From contig DAIRVG010000004.1 in assembly GCA_036802945.1 (NCBI GenBank), forward strand, positions 1 to 64,000: a stretch of 64,000 bases of DNA, given 5' to 3'. Made by a program: the position numbers and the translations under genes. The notes under the pieces were generated by a model that ran no database searches, was not told the origin of the DNA, and saw only the letters and a list, made by a program, of their open reading frames with translations. Positions within the stretch are counted from its first letter, which is position 1. Each line of letters begins with the position of its first letter. Shown one piece after another: positions 35,112-42,961 of this stretch. Origin of the DNA: Gp6-AA40 sp036802945. Lineage in GTDB: Bacteria; Acidobacteriota; Vicinamibacteria; Vicinamibacterales; UBA2999.

Positions 35112-38045
35112 CTAGAAGATGAACCGCACGGCGACTTCCGCCTGCCGCATGTTGCCCGCTGACTCGACGACCCCGAATTTCGCGGATCGCGCGTTTGTCT
35201 GCCAGGCGCCCAGGAGGTTCGTTCTGTTGAGCAGATTGAACACCTGGAGGATCAAATCGACCTTCTTGCTCCCGCCGAGTGTGATCGCCTTGTTCACCCG
35301 CATGTCGAGCCCGTAGAACTCGTTGGTGCTGATCTGCGATGCCTGCAACGGCGCGAGATTGACGGTCGCCCGGTAGGCATTGACCCGCGCCATCATGTCG
35401 TCGTTGTTGCCCCTGTTGAAGACGTTGCGCGTCGTGGCGGGCACGTAGTCGGTGATGGCCGCGTCACCGTTCAGGTCCACGCCGGCGATCGCACTGAACG
35501 GCATGGTCGAACGCGCCGTGAACACACCGCTCACGGTAAAGTCAGCCGGCAACAGGAACGACGCGCTCGCCACCAGTGCGTTGCGCCGGTCGCTGTTGTT
35601 CGGACCGTTGTCGTAGTCCAGGTGCGCCGAATCGGTGACCGTCGAGGCCGGGCCAATGTTGTTGACCGTGCCTTCGGTGTTCGCGAGCGTGTACGACACC
35701 ATGTACATGTAGTTCTGCTCGAATCGCTTCTCGAGCCGGACGAGCAGCGCCTTGTAATCCATCTCGCCAACCGACTGTGTCTGCAGGATCCGGGCGAACT
35801 GCGTCAGCGGGCGGTTGCCGACCGTTCCGCCGCTGCGCGGGTTGATGTCAACCGCCATCGGGATCTTGGACATCTGGTTGAAGACGCCGTCGACGTGAAT
35901 GGCCAGCGCCGACGTCAGGCCACGCGACACCCCCGCCGTGTAGGCCCTCGACTCCAGGTTCTCCAGGTCGTCGGCCATCGTCGCGATGTTCTGCGGCGCC
36001 GTTGAGACGAAGCTGATCGGGTCGCGGCCGCCATACGGATTGGGATACGGAGGATTCGGGATGTTGGCGGTCGGCTGACGGAAGTTGTTCCGCTCGCCCG
36101 ACTGCGGCTGGATGTTCATCGGGTTGTAGTAGATGCCGTAGTCCGCGCGGACGACTGTTTTGCCGTCGTTCCGCAGATCCCAGGCAAACCCGACGCGCGG
36201 GCCGAAGTTGTTCTTGTCGCCGCGCTTGGAGAAGTCCACGAGCGGAGCCAGACTCGTTGCCGTCCCGGTGGTCGGGAAAATCGGCAAGCCCCTGTGGTCC
36301 TTCGCGTCGAGCGACAGGCCCTGATTGAAGATCTTGAACTGATAGTCGTACCGCAGCCCGAGGTTGAGCGTGACTCCCGCGGCCGGCTTCCACTCGTCTT
36401 CGATGTACCACGCCGCCAGCACGTTCGGCGCGTACGCCGGCAGCTTGACGAGGTTCCCGGTGGCAAACTGCGTGACCGATCCCGGCACCGGGACGAACGT
36501 CGCGAGGTTCACCGGGTTGAACGGCTGGTCGACGTTGAGCGACCACGTGCCGAGGCTGGGCCGGTTGTCCGACCAGATGGCCAGCTTCTGCGCACCCGCG
36601 CCGAACTTCCACGTGTGCCGCCCCGTGGTGATCGACATGTCGTCGCGAATTTCTCGAGATTGTTGGCGCGTGTAGAAATTCGCGCTCGTGCCCCACGAGA
36701 GGCTCGGGAAAGTGTACACCGCTGTGAGCGGTGCGGTTCGGGCTGGCGAGTCATCGAAGAGGTCTTCCTGTGGATCGACGCCGGGCGGGTGCTGACGGAA
36801 GTGATAATTGGTCCACTGGCCGCGCACCTCGTTGAGGATCCGCGGTGAGAGCACCCATGTGTGACCACCGACCCACGAATAGCGCTTCTGCTTGATGCCG
36901 CCAACGGAGAACCAGGGCGTCGAGGACGACGCCGCACAGCCTTCGCAGGTGAAGTCGGATACCTGCCACGCGTACCGCATGAAGGCCGATTGCCTCTGGC
37001 TGATCTGCATGTCGCCGCGGGTGAAGGACATGCGGTTCCATTCCGGGCTCGGGAAGACGCCGCTCATGTTCCCGTAGAACGCCTGCAGTTGCGGGTTGTT
37101 GGCGCCAATGACGACGTTGTCGTAGAGGTTGCTGCGATTCGCCTCGATGGCCTGGAAGAAATGCACGCGGTCCTGGACGATGGGCCCACCAATCGCCAGG
37201 CCGTACTGGTGCCGGCTGAAGGCCGGCTTGGGCTGCCCGCCGGCCTTCGCGAAGGGATCGATCGCGTTGAGGCTCTTGTGACGGAAGAACTCGAACGCCT
37301 CACCATGGAACAGGTTCGTGCCGCTCTTGGTGGCCATCGACACCGCGCCGCCGGCCGTCCAGCCGTATTCCGCCGGCGACTGGCTCAGATAGACCTTGAA
37401 CTCCTGGATGGCCGACTGCGGAAAGTCCTGCCGCGGCTCACCGGTGTTGCCCTCCTTGTTCCACACGCCGTCCACCAGCAGCGCCGAACCGTTCGTGAAG
37501 GCGCCGGCGCCGATGTTCGAGTTGGCCTTGCGAGCGCGCACCGCGTCCTGGCTCGTGCCCGGCATCAGCAGCGCGAGGTCCATCGGCTGCCGGGTTGCGA
37601 GCGGCAGCATCTGCATCTGGTCCTGCGTGATGACGCCCGAGACGTCCGTCTTGGTGACCTCGATGATCGGTGCTTCACCGGTAACCGTCACCGATTCGGC
37701 TAGCCCCTGCAACTGCATCGTGACGTTGCGGGTGACCTCGGAGCCCGTGAGCAGCCCAAACGCCGGCACGTCTACAGTCCCGAAGCCCGCAAGCTCGACC
37801 TTCAGCTCGTACCGTCCGGGCGGCAATGCCGCCAAACGGAAGCGGCCGTCCGATTCGGTGATGACCGTTCGCGCGAGGCCGGTGTCAGGATTCCGTCCCG
37901 TGACCGATACGCCGGGAAGTACCCCTCCCTGCGCGTCGCTGATGATGCCCGAGATGACGCCATTAGTCGTCTGCGCCATTCCGGGGGTCGCCATTCCGAA
38001 CGCGACCGCCAATGCCAGCGCCGTGATCGAAGCACGTCGCACCAT
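35112..38045 (-). CDS. Large TonB-dependent receptor with carboxypeptidase-regulatory-like domain
   Basis: 977 residues. ATG 38045 is supported by GGAGGAGAAGG just upstream. Signal peptide 1-25 (MATPGMAQ). Regulatory-like beta-sandwich about 28-110 (GVISGIISDAQGGVLPGVSV), TonB-box-like stretch and plug (VTVTGEAPIIEVTKTDVSGV, NIGAGAFTNGSALLVDGVWN), then a large barrel ending in RFIF. This is the acidobacterial Oar/TonB-type receptor class, often used for polymer or peptide uptake. Divergent from Kelch 3 at 38431 across a 385-bp region, so joint control is possible. Ligand unknown. Confidence 0.9.
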   Translation of the reverse strand: MVRRASITALALAVAFGMATPGMAQTTNGVISGIISDAQGGVLPGVSVTGRNPDTGLARTVITESDGRFRLAALPPGRYELKVELAGFGTVDVPAFGLLTGSEVTRNVTMQLQGLAESVTVTGEAPIIEVTKTDVSGVITQDQMQMLPLATRQPMDLALLMPGTSQDAVRARKANSNIGAGAFTNGSALLVDGVWNKEGNTGEPRQDFPQSAIQEFKVYLSQSPAEYGWTAGGAVSMATKSGTNLFHGEAFEFFRHKSLNAIDPFAKAGGQPKPAFSRHQYGLAIGGPIVQDRVHFFQAIEANRSNLYDNVVIGANNPQLQAFYGNMSGVFPSPEWNRMSFTRGDMQISQRQSAFMRYAWQVSDFTCEGCAASSSTPWFSVGGIKQKRYSWVGGHTWVLSPRILNEVRGQWTNYHFRQHPPGVDPQEDLFDDSPARTAPLTAVYTFPSLSWGTSANFYTRQQSREIRDDMSITTGRHTWKFGAGAQKLAIWSDNRPSLGTWSLNVDQPFNPVNLATFVPVPGSVTQFATGNLVKLPAYAPNVLAAWYIEDEWKPAAGVTLNLGLRYDYQFKIFNQGLSLDAKDHRGLPIFPTTGTATSLAPLVDFSKRGDKNNFGPRVGFAWDLRNDGKTVVRADYGIYYNPMNIQPQSGERNNFRQPTANIPNPPYPNPYGGRDPISFVSTAPQNIATMADDLENLESRAYTAGVSRGLTSALAIHVDGVFNQMSKIPMAVDINPRSGGTVGNRPLTQFARILQTQSVGEMDYKALLVRLEKRFEQNYMYMVSYTLANTEGTVNNIGPASTVTDSAHLDYDNGPNNSDRRNALVASASFLLPADFTVSGVFTARSTMPFSAIAGVDLNGDAAITDYVPATTRNVFNRGNNDDMMARVNAYRATVNLAPLQASQISTNEFYGLDMRVNKAITLGGSKKVDLILQVFNLLNRTNLLGAWQTNARSAKFGVVESAGNMRQAEVAVRFIF

Positions 38046-38430
38046 AGTCCTTCTCCTCCAGAAGTAGTTCGTCCCCAACCCAATCGCTTTGAAGCGGACA
38101 ACTGTGTTCCAGCCGCGCGAAGCCGATAGCATATCGCCCGGGCTGCAATCTCTTACCGCGCGCCCAACGGAATCCCCAGCACGTTGTTCCACGCGGTCGC
38201 ATGCGGATGGTCGGTTCCGGCCTGTCAGGTGCGCCGCCGGCCTTTGATGGGCTTTCGGGCGAGTGTACGCGCCAAACCCAAGCAGAACAATCACAAAGTC
38301 ACATCCAGAACGCCCTTGACCTGCCGGAGTACGCGTGCGATTGTTGGCGCGGGCCGTCCCCTCGATTCCTCGGGACGAGTCAATTTCGCCCACACATTTT
38401 GGGCGGGCCAAACCCGCAGGAGGCGTCACC
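38046..38430. other. 385-bp divergent promoter region, no gene
   Basis: Lies between the oppositely oriented TonB receptor and Kelch 3 genes. No convincing reading frame, RNA or repeat was seen. The edges carry both ribosome-binding sites: GGAGGAGAAGG read on the minus strand near 38055, and CAGGAGG near 38418. Regulatory sites could not be identified by eye. Confidence 0.5.
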
Positions 38431-39519
38431 ATGGGATCGGTTATGCGGCGGATGAGTGCGGCTGTCGCCGTCACGCTGATGCTCGGAATGACAGCGGTCG
38501 TCGCACAGCAAGCGCCGGGAAAGTGGGTGACCGACAAGTACGCCAAGCTCCCGAACCCGGCCGAGGAATATACGAACGTTGTCCTGAACAACGTCCTGTA
38601 CCTGATTGGCGGCAATGCCGCCGTGATGACCCCCGGCGCCAGGTCCACGCATCCTGCGCGTGTCCTCGCGTACGACCTCGCCGGCGACAAGTGGACGGAG
38701 AAGAAGCCGACTCCTTTCTTCTCGGATCACATGACCACCGCCGCCGCCAACGGCAAGATCTACATCTTCGGCGGATCGGGCGCGATGACGCAGGAGGCGC
38801 CGAGCGCCACGCTCGACACCGCGTGGGAATATGACCCCGCCGCGGATACGTGGAAGCCGATCGCCAAGCTTTCGATGAAGCGGACCGCAGGCTCGGCTGC
38901 CGAGGTCGGCGGGAAGATTTACTTCATCGGCGGCTCGACCGACCTGACGGGCCCCGACGGCAGGACCCAGAATGGTGGCCTCGTGGTTGGCACGAACGAA
39001 TCGTTTGATCCCGCGACGAACCGATGGACAGCTCACAAGCCGATGCCCACGCCGCGCAATCACTCGGCGATTGGCGTCGTCGGCGGCAAGATTTATGTGA
39101 TTGGCGGACGCGTCACCGCGAACAACATCGGTGGCTTCACCTCTGCCAACGTCGACGTCGTCGAGGAATACAACCCTGTGACCGATTCGTGGCGCGCGAT
39201 GAACAGGATGCCGACGCCCCGCAGCGGCCATGGATGGACGACATACCAGGGCCAGATCTACGTCGCGGGCGGTGAAGGACACGACTACCACATGGATGCC
39301 GTCTATCGGGACGTCGAAGTGTTCGACCCGGCGGCCAACGACTGGTACCGGCTTCCAGCAATGCCGACCGCCCGGCACGGCGTCAACGTCGCTGCGTACA
39401 ACGGGAAACTGTTCGTGATCGGCGGGCACCTCGCCTTTGCGGCAGGCGGCGGGCATGCGCTGGACGCGAACCACAATGAGGTCCTCGAATTCGGGCCGGC
39501 GGCAGGGCGGACCAACTAG
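38431..39519 (+). CDS. Exported Kelch-repeat beta-propeller protein (Kelch 3)
   Basis: 362 residues from ATG 38431, with AGGAGG seven bases upstream. Signal peptide ends near VVAQQ. Blades: NVLYLIGGNAAV, GKIYIFGGSGAM, GKIYFIGGSTDL, GKIYVIGGRVTA, GQIYVAGGEG and GKLFVIGGHLAF; the DVVEEYNPVTDSW block is shared with the other Kelch proteins. Less similar to Kelch 1/2 than those are to each other. The next gene (VOC) starts 43 bp after its stop, inside a cacggag-type repeat. Activity unknown. Confidence 0.85.
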   Translation: MGSVMRRMSAAVAVTLMLGMTAVVAQQAPGKWVTDKYAKLPNPAEEYTNVVLNNVLYLIGGNAAVMTPGARSTHPARVLAYDLAGDKWTEKKPTPFFSDHMTTAAANGKIYIFGGSGAMTQEAPSATLDTAWEYDPAADTWKPIAKLSMKRTAGSAAEVGGKIYFIGGSTDLTGPDGRTQNGGLVVGTNESFDPATNRWTAHKPMPTPRNHSAIGVVGGKIYVIGGRVTANNIGGFTSANVDVVEEYNPVTDSWRAMNRMPTPRSGHGWTTYQGQIYVAGGEGHDYHMDAVYRDVEVFDPAANDWYRLPAMPTARHGVNVAAYNGKLFVIGGHLAFAAGGGHALDANHNEVLEFGPAAGRTN

Positions 39520-39527
39520 TGAGACAA

Positions 39528-39596
39528 GCCACGGAGACACGGAGTCACGGAGGGAGCTCATAATGTTTTCTCTCCGTGTCTCCCTGCCTCCGTGGC
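39528..39596. repeat. Cacggag-type inverted repeat, copy 3, overlapping the start of the VOC gene
   Basis: Left arm GCCACGGAGACACGGAGTCA..., right arm TCTCCGTGTCTCCCTGCCTC... ending CGTGGC, preceded by GAGACAAG as in copy 1. Unlike copies 1 and 2, its loop contains ATG 39563 and its left arm supplies GGAGGGAG. Confidence 0.85.
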
Positions 39597-40492
39597 ACGT
39601 GACAGTAAGAGGTGCCGCTGCTCTGGTAATCGCGCTCGGCGTCTGCTCACCGGCGCGCGCGCAGTACGAGGCACCGCCGTTTGATTCCATCCATCTCGCC
39701 GTGCCTGAGATTTCCCAGGCACGCGACTGGTACCTCGAGAACATGGGCGGCAACGTCGGCGAGACGGCCGACCGGGTGGGCTTCGGCAAGTGGTCGGGGG
39801 ATCATCCCCTTCCCCTTCAACTCATCTTCGAAGTATCCGTCGACGCAAAACCGAGCTCGGGAAGCGTCATCGACAGCATCGGGTTCTCATTCGACGATCT
39901 CCAGGTGAAGGTCCGCGCGCTGCAGGCAGCCGGCGTGACAGTGATCACACCGGTGGTCGACGATCCCGGCTGGTGGAAACACGCAGTGGTCGAGGACCCG
40001 TGGGGGACACGCCTCGAGCTCGTCGAGGATCCGGATCTGCTCGGTCTCCACCACGTCAACCTGCGCGTGCGCGATCCCGCGGCAAGCCTGGCGTGGTACG
40101 TGCGCGCCTTCGGCGGCGACCGCGCCACGGTCAAGGGCCGTGATGCGATCAGGTACCGGGACCTGGGACTCTTCTATCTATTCGCGGTGAAGGATGAACG
40201 CGCCGTGCCGAGCATTGGACACTCGATCGATCACCTTGCCTGGGGGCCGCTCGACCTGGACAGGGTTGTCAACGATCTCAAGACGCTTGGCGTGACGTTC
40301 TTGTCGAACCCGAATCCGAGGGGCTACCCGGCATGCAACTTCGTCGGGGGCGACGGTGAGGGCGACAGTCCTGCGATTCGCCGGCTCTATTGCGCGCAGC
40401 CCGACCAGTTACCGCACCGCATCGTCTTCCTGGACGCACCGGACGGCGTTCGAGTCGAGCTGGTGCAGCACCTCGAAGCCGGAGGTCATTAG
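39563..40492 (+). CDS. Exported double VOC (glyoxalase/extradiol-dioxygenase fold) protein
   Basis: 309 residues if started at ATG 39563, which has GGAGGGAG eight bases upstream. The first 12 residues (MFSLRVSLPPWH) and that site are made of repeat sequence. GTG 39599 (VTVRGAAALVIALG) would give a normal signal peptide without it. Signal ends ARAQ. Two VOC modules: about 38-155 (SIHLAVPEISQARDWYLENM) and about 163-305 (LHHVNLRVRDPAASLAWYVR, SIDHLAWGPLD, GVRVELVQHL). His/Glu positions fit the divalent-metal site of the superfamily. It may be a lyase, epimerase or dioxygenase; a periplasmic location is unusual. Convergent with Kelch 4. Confidence 0.82.
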   Translation: MFSLRVSLPPWHVTVRGAAALVIALGVCSPARAQYEAPPFDSIHLAVPEISQARDWYLENMGGNVGETADRVGFGKWSGDHPLPLQLIFEVSVDAKPSSGSVIDSIGFSFDDLQVKVRALQAAGVTVITPVVDDPGWWKHAVVEDPWGTRLELVEDPDLLGLHHVNLRVRDPAASLAWYVRAFGGDRATVKGRDAIRYRDLGLFYLFAVKDERAVPSIGHSIDHLAWGPLDLDRVVNDLKTLGVTFLSNPNPRGYPACNFVGGDGEGDSPAIRRLYCAQPDQLPHRIVFLDAPDGVRVELVQHLEAGGH

Positions 40493-40493
40493 G

Positions 40494-40568
40494 AAATCCC
40501 AAATCCCAAATCCCAAGTCCCAAGTCCCAAGTCCCAAGTCCCAAGTCCCAAGTCCCAAGTCCCAAAAT
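40494..40568. repeat. Heptamer array (aaatccc / aagtccc unit)
   Basis: About ten 7-base units, first AAATCCC then AAGTCCC, starting two bases after the VOC stop codon. Directly followed by the cgaag-type inverted repeat at 40579. Confidence 0.9.
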
Positions 40569-40578
40569 CTCAAAACCC

Positions 40579-40664
40579 AACCACGAAGGTCGCGAAGAAA
40601 ACGAAGGTCACGAAACCTTATTCTTGGTTTCGTGACCTTCGCGATTTTCGTGTACTTCGTGGTT
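40579..40664. repeat. Cgaag-type inverted repeat, copy 2
   Basis: Left arm AACCACGAAGGTCGCGAAGA... (40579-40617) and right arm (40626-40664) ending CTTCGTGGTT form a long, nearly perfect stem with TTATTCTT as loop. It sits between the converging VOC and Kelch 4 genes and is a good candidate for a bidirectional terminator. Confidence 0.85.
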
Positions 40665-40672
40665 AGGCCGGA

Positions 40673-41788
40673 TTACCTTGCCGCTAATTCCAGCGCGTCG
40701 AGGTTCGGCGAGTTGAGCGGCTCGCCTCCGCTGAACGCGGCCGTGATGTGGCCGCCGCCGATGAACATCCGGTTGCCGATGACACCGCCGACAATCCCGT
40801 GCCGGGCAAGGGGCATGTTCGCCATCGACGTCCATTCGTTCGCCGCTGGATCGTAGACCTCCATGGCGCGCGAGACCGAGTTGTTGAGCGCGGTAATCTG
40901 CTGCCCGCCCAGCACGTAGATCTTCCCCTGGTACGCGGCGGCTACGCCGCTGTCGCGCGGCGTCGGCATGCGGCTCTTCAAATACCCCCATTTGTCGGTC
41001 GCCGGGTCGTACTCCTCGACGATGTCCGTCGGGCTGCCGGTGGAAATCGCCATCGATCCAAGCCGGCCACCAATGAGGTAGATCTTGCCGTTGACCGCTG
41101 CCGCGAAGAGGTGGCTGCGCGGCGTCGGTATCGTCTGACGCGTCGCCCAGGTGTTGGTTGCCGGGTCGTACACCTGGTTGAGATCGAGGACGCGATGCGG
41201 CGTGTTCCCGTTGAGCGGTTGGTCCTCGTTCTTTGGATAGTTGCCCGCGCCGCCCATTACGTAGATCTTGCCGCCGACCGCGACGGCAGATGCCGCAATC
41301 CGCTTGCTGGGCATCGGGGCAAGTGCCTTCCACGAGTCCGCAACCGGGTCGTACTCCCACGCGTTGTTGACGGGGACATAGTTCGGACCACCGGCCTGAC
41401 GCTGCACCGCGCCGCCGAAGACGTAGATCTTCCCGCCGTTCTCAGCCACGGCGACGTGATGCGCAGGGAGCTGCATGTTCTTCTTCTTCGTCCATTTGTC
41501 ACCCGCCGGGTCGTACTCGAATACCGTTCCCGGAGGTGCGCCCGGCTTTCCACCAACCTCGACAGCGTTGCCGCCAAACATGTACAGCTTCCCGTTGGCC
41601 ACGACGCTCTGGCGCTCCTCGTTTGGTTCCGGGATAGGCGCCATCCTGACCCAACGGCCCTGGCCGCCGCCCTGGCCTTGTCCTTGCCCCTGGCCGCGAC
41701 CGCCGCCGCGCCCTTGACCCTGAGCGCCTACAGCGACGGACCCGATCACGAGTGCGACGGCAGCGAGTGTGAGTGACGTTGTTCGCAT
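40673..41788 (-). CDS. Exported Kelch-repeat beta-propeller protein (Kelch 4)
   Basis: 371 residues from ATG 41788 with GAGGAGAAAC upstream; a GTG at 41815 that overlaps the previous stop is an alternative. Signal peptide ends near VAVGAQ. It is followed by a Gly/Gln-rich linker (GQGRGGGRGQGQGQGQ) not found in the other Kelch proteins. Blades: GKLYMFGGNAVE, GKIYVFGGAVQR, GKIYVMGGAGNY, GKIYLIGGRLGS, GKIYVLGGQQIT and NRMFIGGGHIT. Second gene of a unit with Kelch 5, 23 bp apart. The linker might space the propeller from a surface or partner. Confidence 0.85.
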   Translation of the reverse strand: MRTTSLTLAAVALVIGSVAVGAQGQGRGGGRGQGQGQGQGGGQGRWVRMAPIPEPNEERQSVVANGKLYMFGGNAVEVGGKPGAPPGTVFEYDPAGDKWTKKKNMQLPAHHVAVAENGGKIYVFGGAVQRQAGGPNYVPVNNAWEYDPVADSWKALAPMPSKRIAASAVAVGGKIYVMGGAGNYPKNEDQPLNGNTPHRVLDLNQVYDPATNTWATRQTIPTPRSHLFAAAVNGKIYLIGGRLGSMAISTGSPTDIVEEYDPATDKWGYLKSRMPTPRDSGVAAAYQGKIYVLGGQQITALNNSVSRAMEVYDPAANEWTSMANMPLARHGIVGGVIGNRMFIGGGHITAAFSGGEPLNSPNLDALELAAR

Positions 41789-41811
41789 GATGTTTCTCCT
41801 CGTGCCCGTCC

Positions 41812-42894
41812 TCACTTGCTGCCCGCCGGCGCGGGAGGTTTGCCAATCAGGAATGCTTCGTGCGCGGGCGAGCCGCCCGGTCCGCCGCCGCCAGTGCCAC
41901 TCTGGAGCTGGCCGGTCGCGGTGTAAAACACACCGTTGATCACCCCGCCCGCAAAACCGTGCCTCGGCGTCGTCATCGGGGGAAGCTCATACCACTGGTC
42001 TCGCGCGGGATCGTAGGCCTCGAGGTTGCGGAAAACGCCAACCATGTCGCGATCGAGGAACTCACCGCCCGCCATGTAGATCAAGCGTCCGTCGGTGCCG
42101 AATGCCATTCCGCTGCGCGGGTACGGCATGCGGGTCCGGATGCGCCACATGTCGCTCGCCGGGTCGTACTCCTCGACGATATCGGTGCTGCTTGCGCCAA
42201 CGAACGACGAGCCTACACGTCCGCCGATCGCGTAGATCTTGCCGTTCACGGCGGCGCCCGCAAGGTGGTTGCGCGGCACCGACATCGGCATGCGCGTTTC
42301 CCACTTGTCGGTCGCAGGGTCGTAGACCTCGTTGGTGGTCACGTTGCGATGGGGCACTGTGGCGCTGATTGACAACTCTTCGGTCTGACCGGGGTGATAG
42401 CCCGCACCGCCGAGGACGTAGATTTTGCCGTTCAGCAGGACAGCGATCCCGCCGCCGCGCCTGGTGGGCATCGGCGTCAGTTCTTTCCACGAGTTGGTCG
42501 CCGGCGTGTATTCCCAGGTGCGATTGGTCGGATACCAGTTGTCGCTCGTGGGCGAGATCTTGATACCCCCGCCGAACACGTACATCTTGCCGTTGTATCC
42601 GGTCATCGCCTGGTGGTGGACCGGCATCGGGATGTCGGTCTTCTTCGTCCACTTGTCCGTGGCGGGATCGTATTCATTCAGCCATCCCGCAAGGCCGCCG
42701 GGCGCGTTGGCTCCGTACCCGCCGAGGATGTACAGCTTGCCGTTGACGACCGCTCCGCCGACTTCCTGCGTCGGCTGCGGATACGGCGCCAGGTTCACCC
42801 AGTGTCCATCCGGTGCCTGCGCGAACGCGGTTGAGACGAGCAAAAGCGGCGCGGCGATCAACATCGCGAGCACGCGTGAGAGCGACGACTGCAT
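41812..42894 (-). CDS. Exported Kelch-repeat beta-propeller protein (Kelch 5)
   Basis: 360 residues from ATG 42894 with AGGAGG upstream. Signal peptide to about 25 (STAFAQ). Blades: GKLYILGGYGAN, GKMYVFGGGIKI, GKIYVLGGAGYH, GKIYAIGGRVGS, GRLIYMAGGEFL and GVFYTATGQLQSG; the shared DIVEEYDPASDMW block is present. First gene of the Kelch 5-Kelch 4 unit. A gggtcc hairpin lies just upstream (42910-42931), separating it from the MBL-fold gene on the same strand. Activity unknown. Confidence 0.85.
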   Translation of the reverse strand: MQSSLSRVLAMLIAAPLLLVSTAFAQAPDGHWVNLAPYPQPTQEVGGAVVNGKLYILGGYGANAPGGLAGWLNEYDPATDKWTKKTDIPMPVHHQAMTGYNGKMYVFGGGIKISPTSDNWYPTNRTWEYTPATNSWKELTPMPTRRGGGIAVLLNGKIYVLGGAGYHPGQTEELSISATVPHRNVTTNEVYDPATDKWETRMPMSVPRNHLAGAAVNGKIYAIGGRVGSSFVGASSTDIVEEYDPASDMWRIRTRMPYPRSGMAFGTDGRLIYMAGGEFLDRDMVGVFRNLEAYDPARDQWYELPPMTTPRHGFAGGVINGVFYTATGQLQSGTGGGGPGGSPAHEAFLIGKPPAPAGSK

Positions 42895-42909
42895 GGTTCC
42901 TCCTGGTTT

Positions 42910-42931
42910 GCCGGGTCCGAAAGGACCCGGC
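42910..42931. repeat. Gccgggtcc-type hairpin
   Basis: GCCGGGTCC-GAAA-GGACCCGGC, a perfect stem with a GAAA loop, between the MBL-fold gene and Kelch 5. Confidence 0.75.
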
Positions 42932-42961
42932 CTCCACCTCGAACTTACTCGAATTTCGACT

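Noticed and set aside
40494..40568. CRISPR array
   Set aside because: Units are 7 bases with no spacers, and no cas gene is present in the window.
28840..42894. Kelch proteins as galactose-oxidase-type copper radical enzymes
   Set aside because: The sequences lack the additional N- and C-terminal domains and I could not find the Cys-Tyr and His ligand pattern. They look like bare six-blade propellers.
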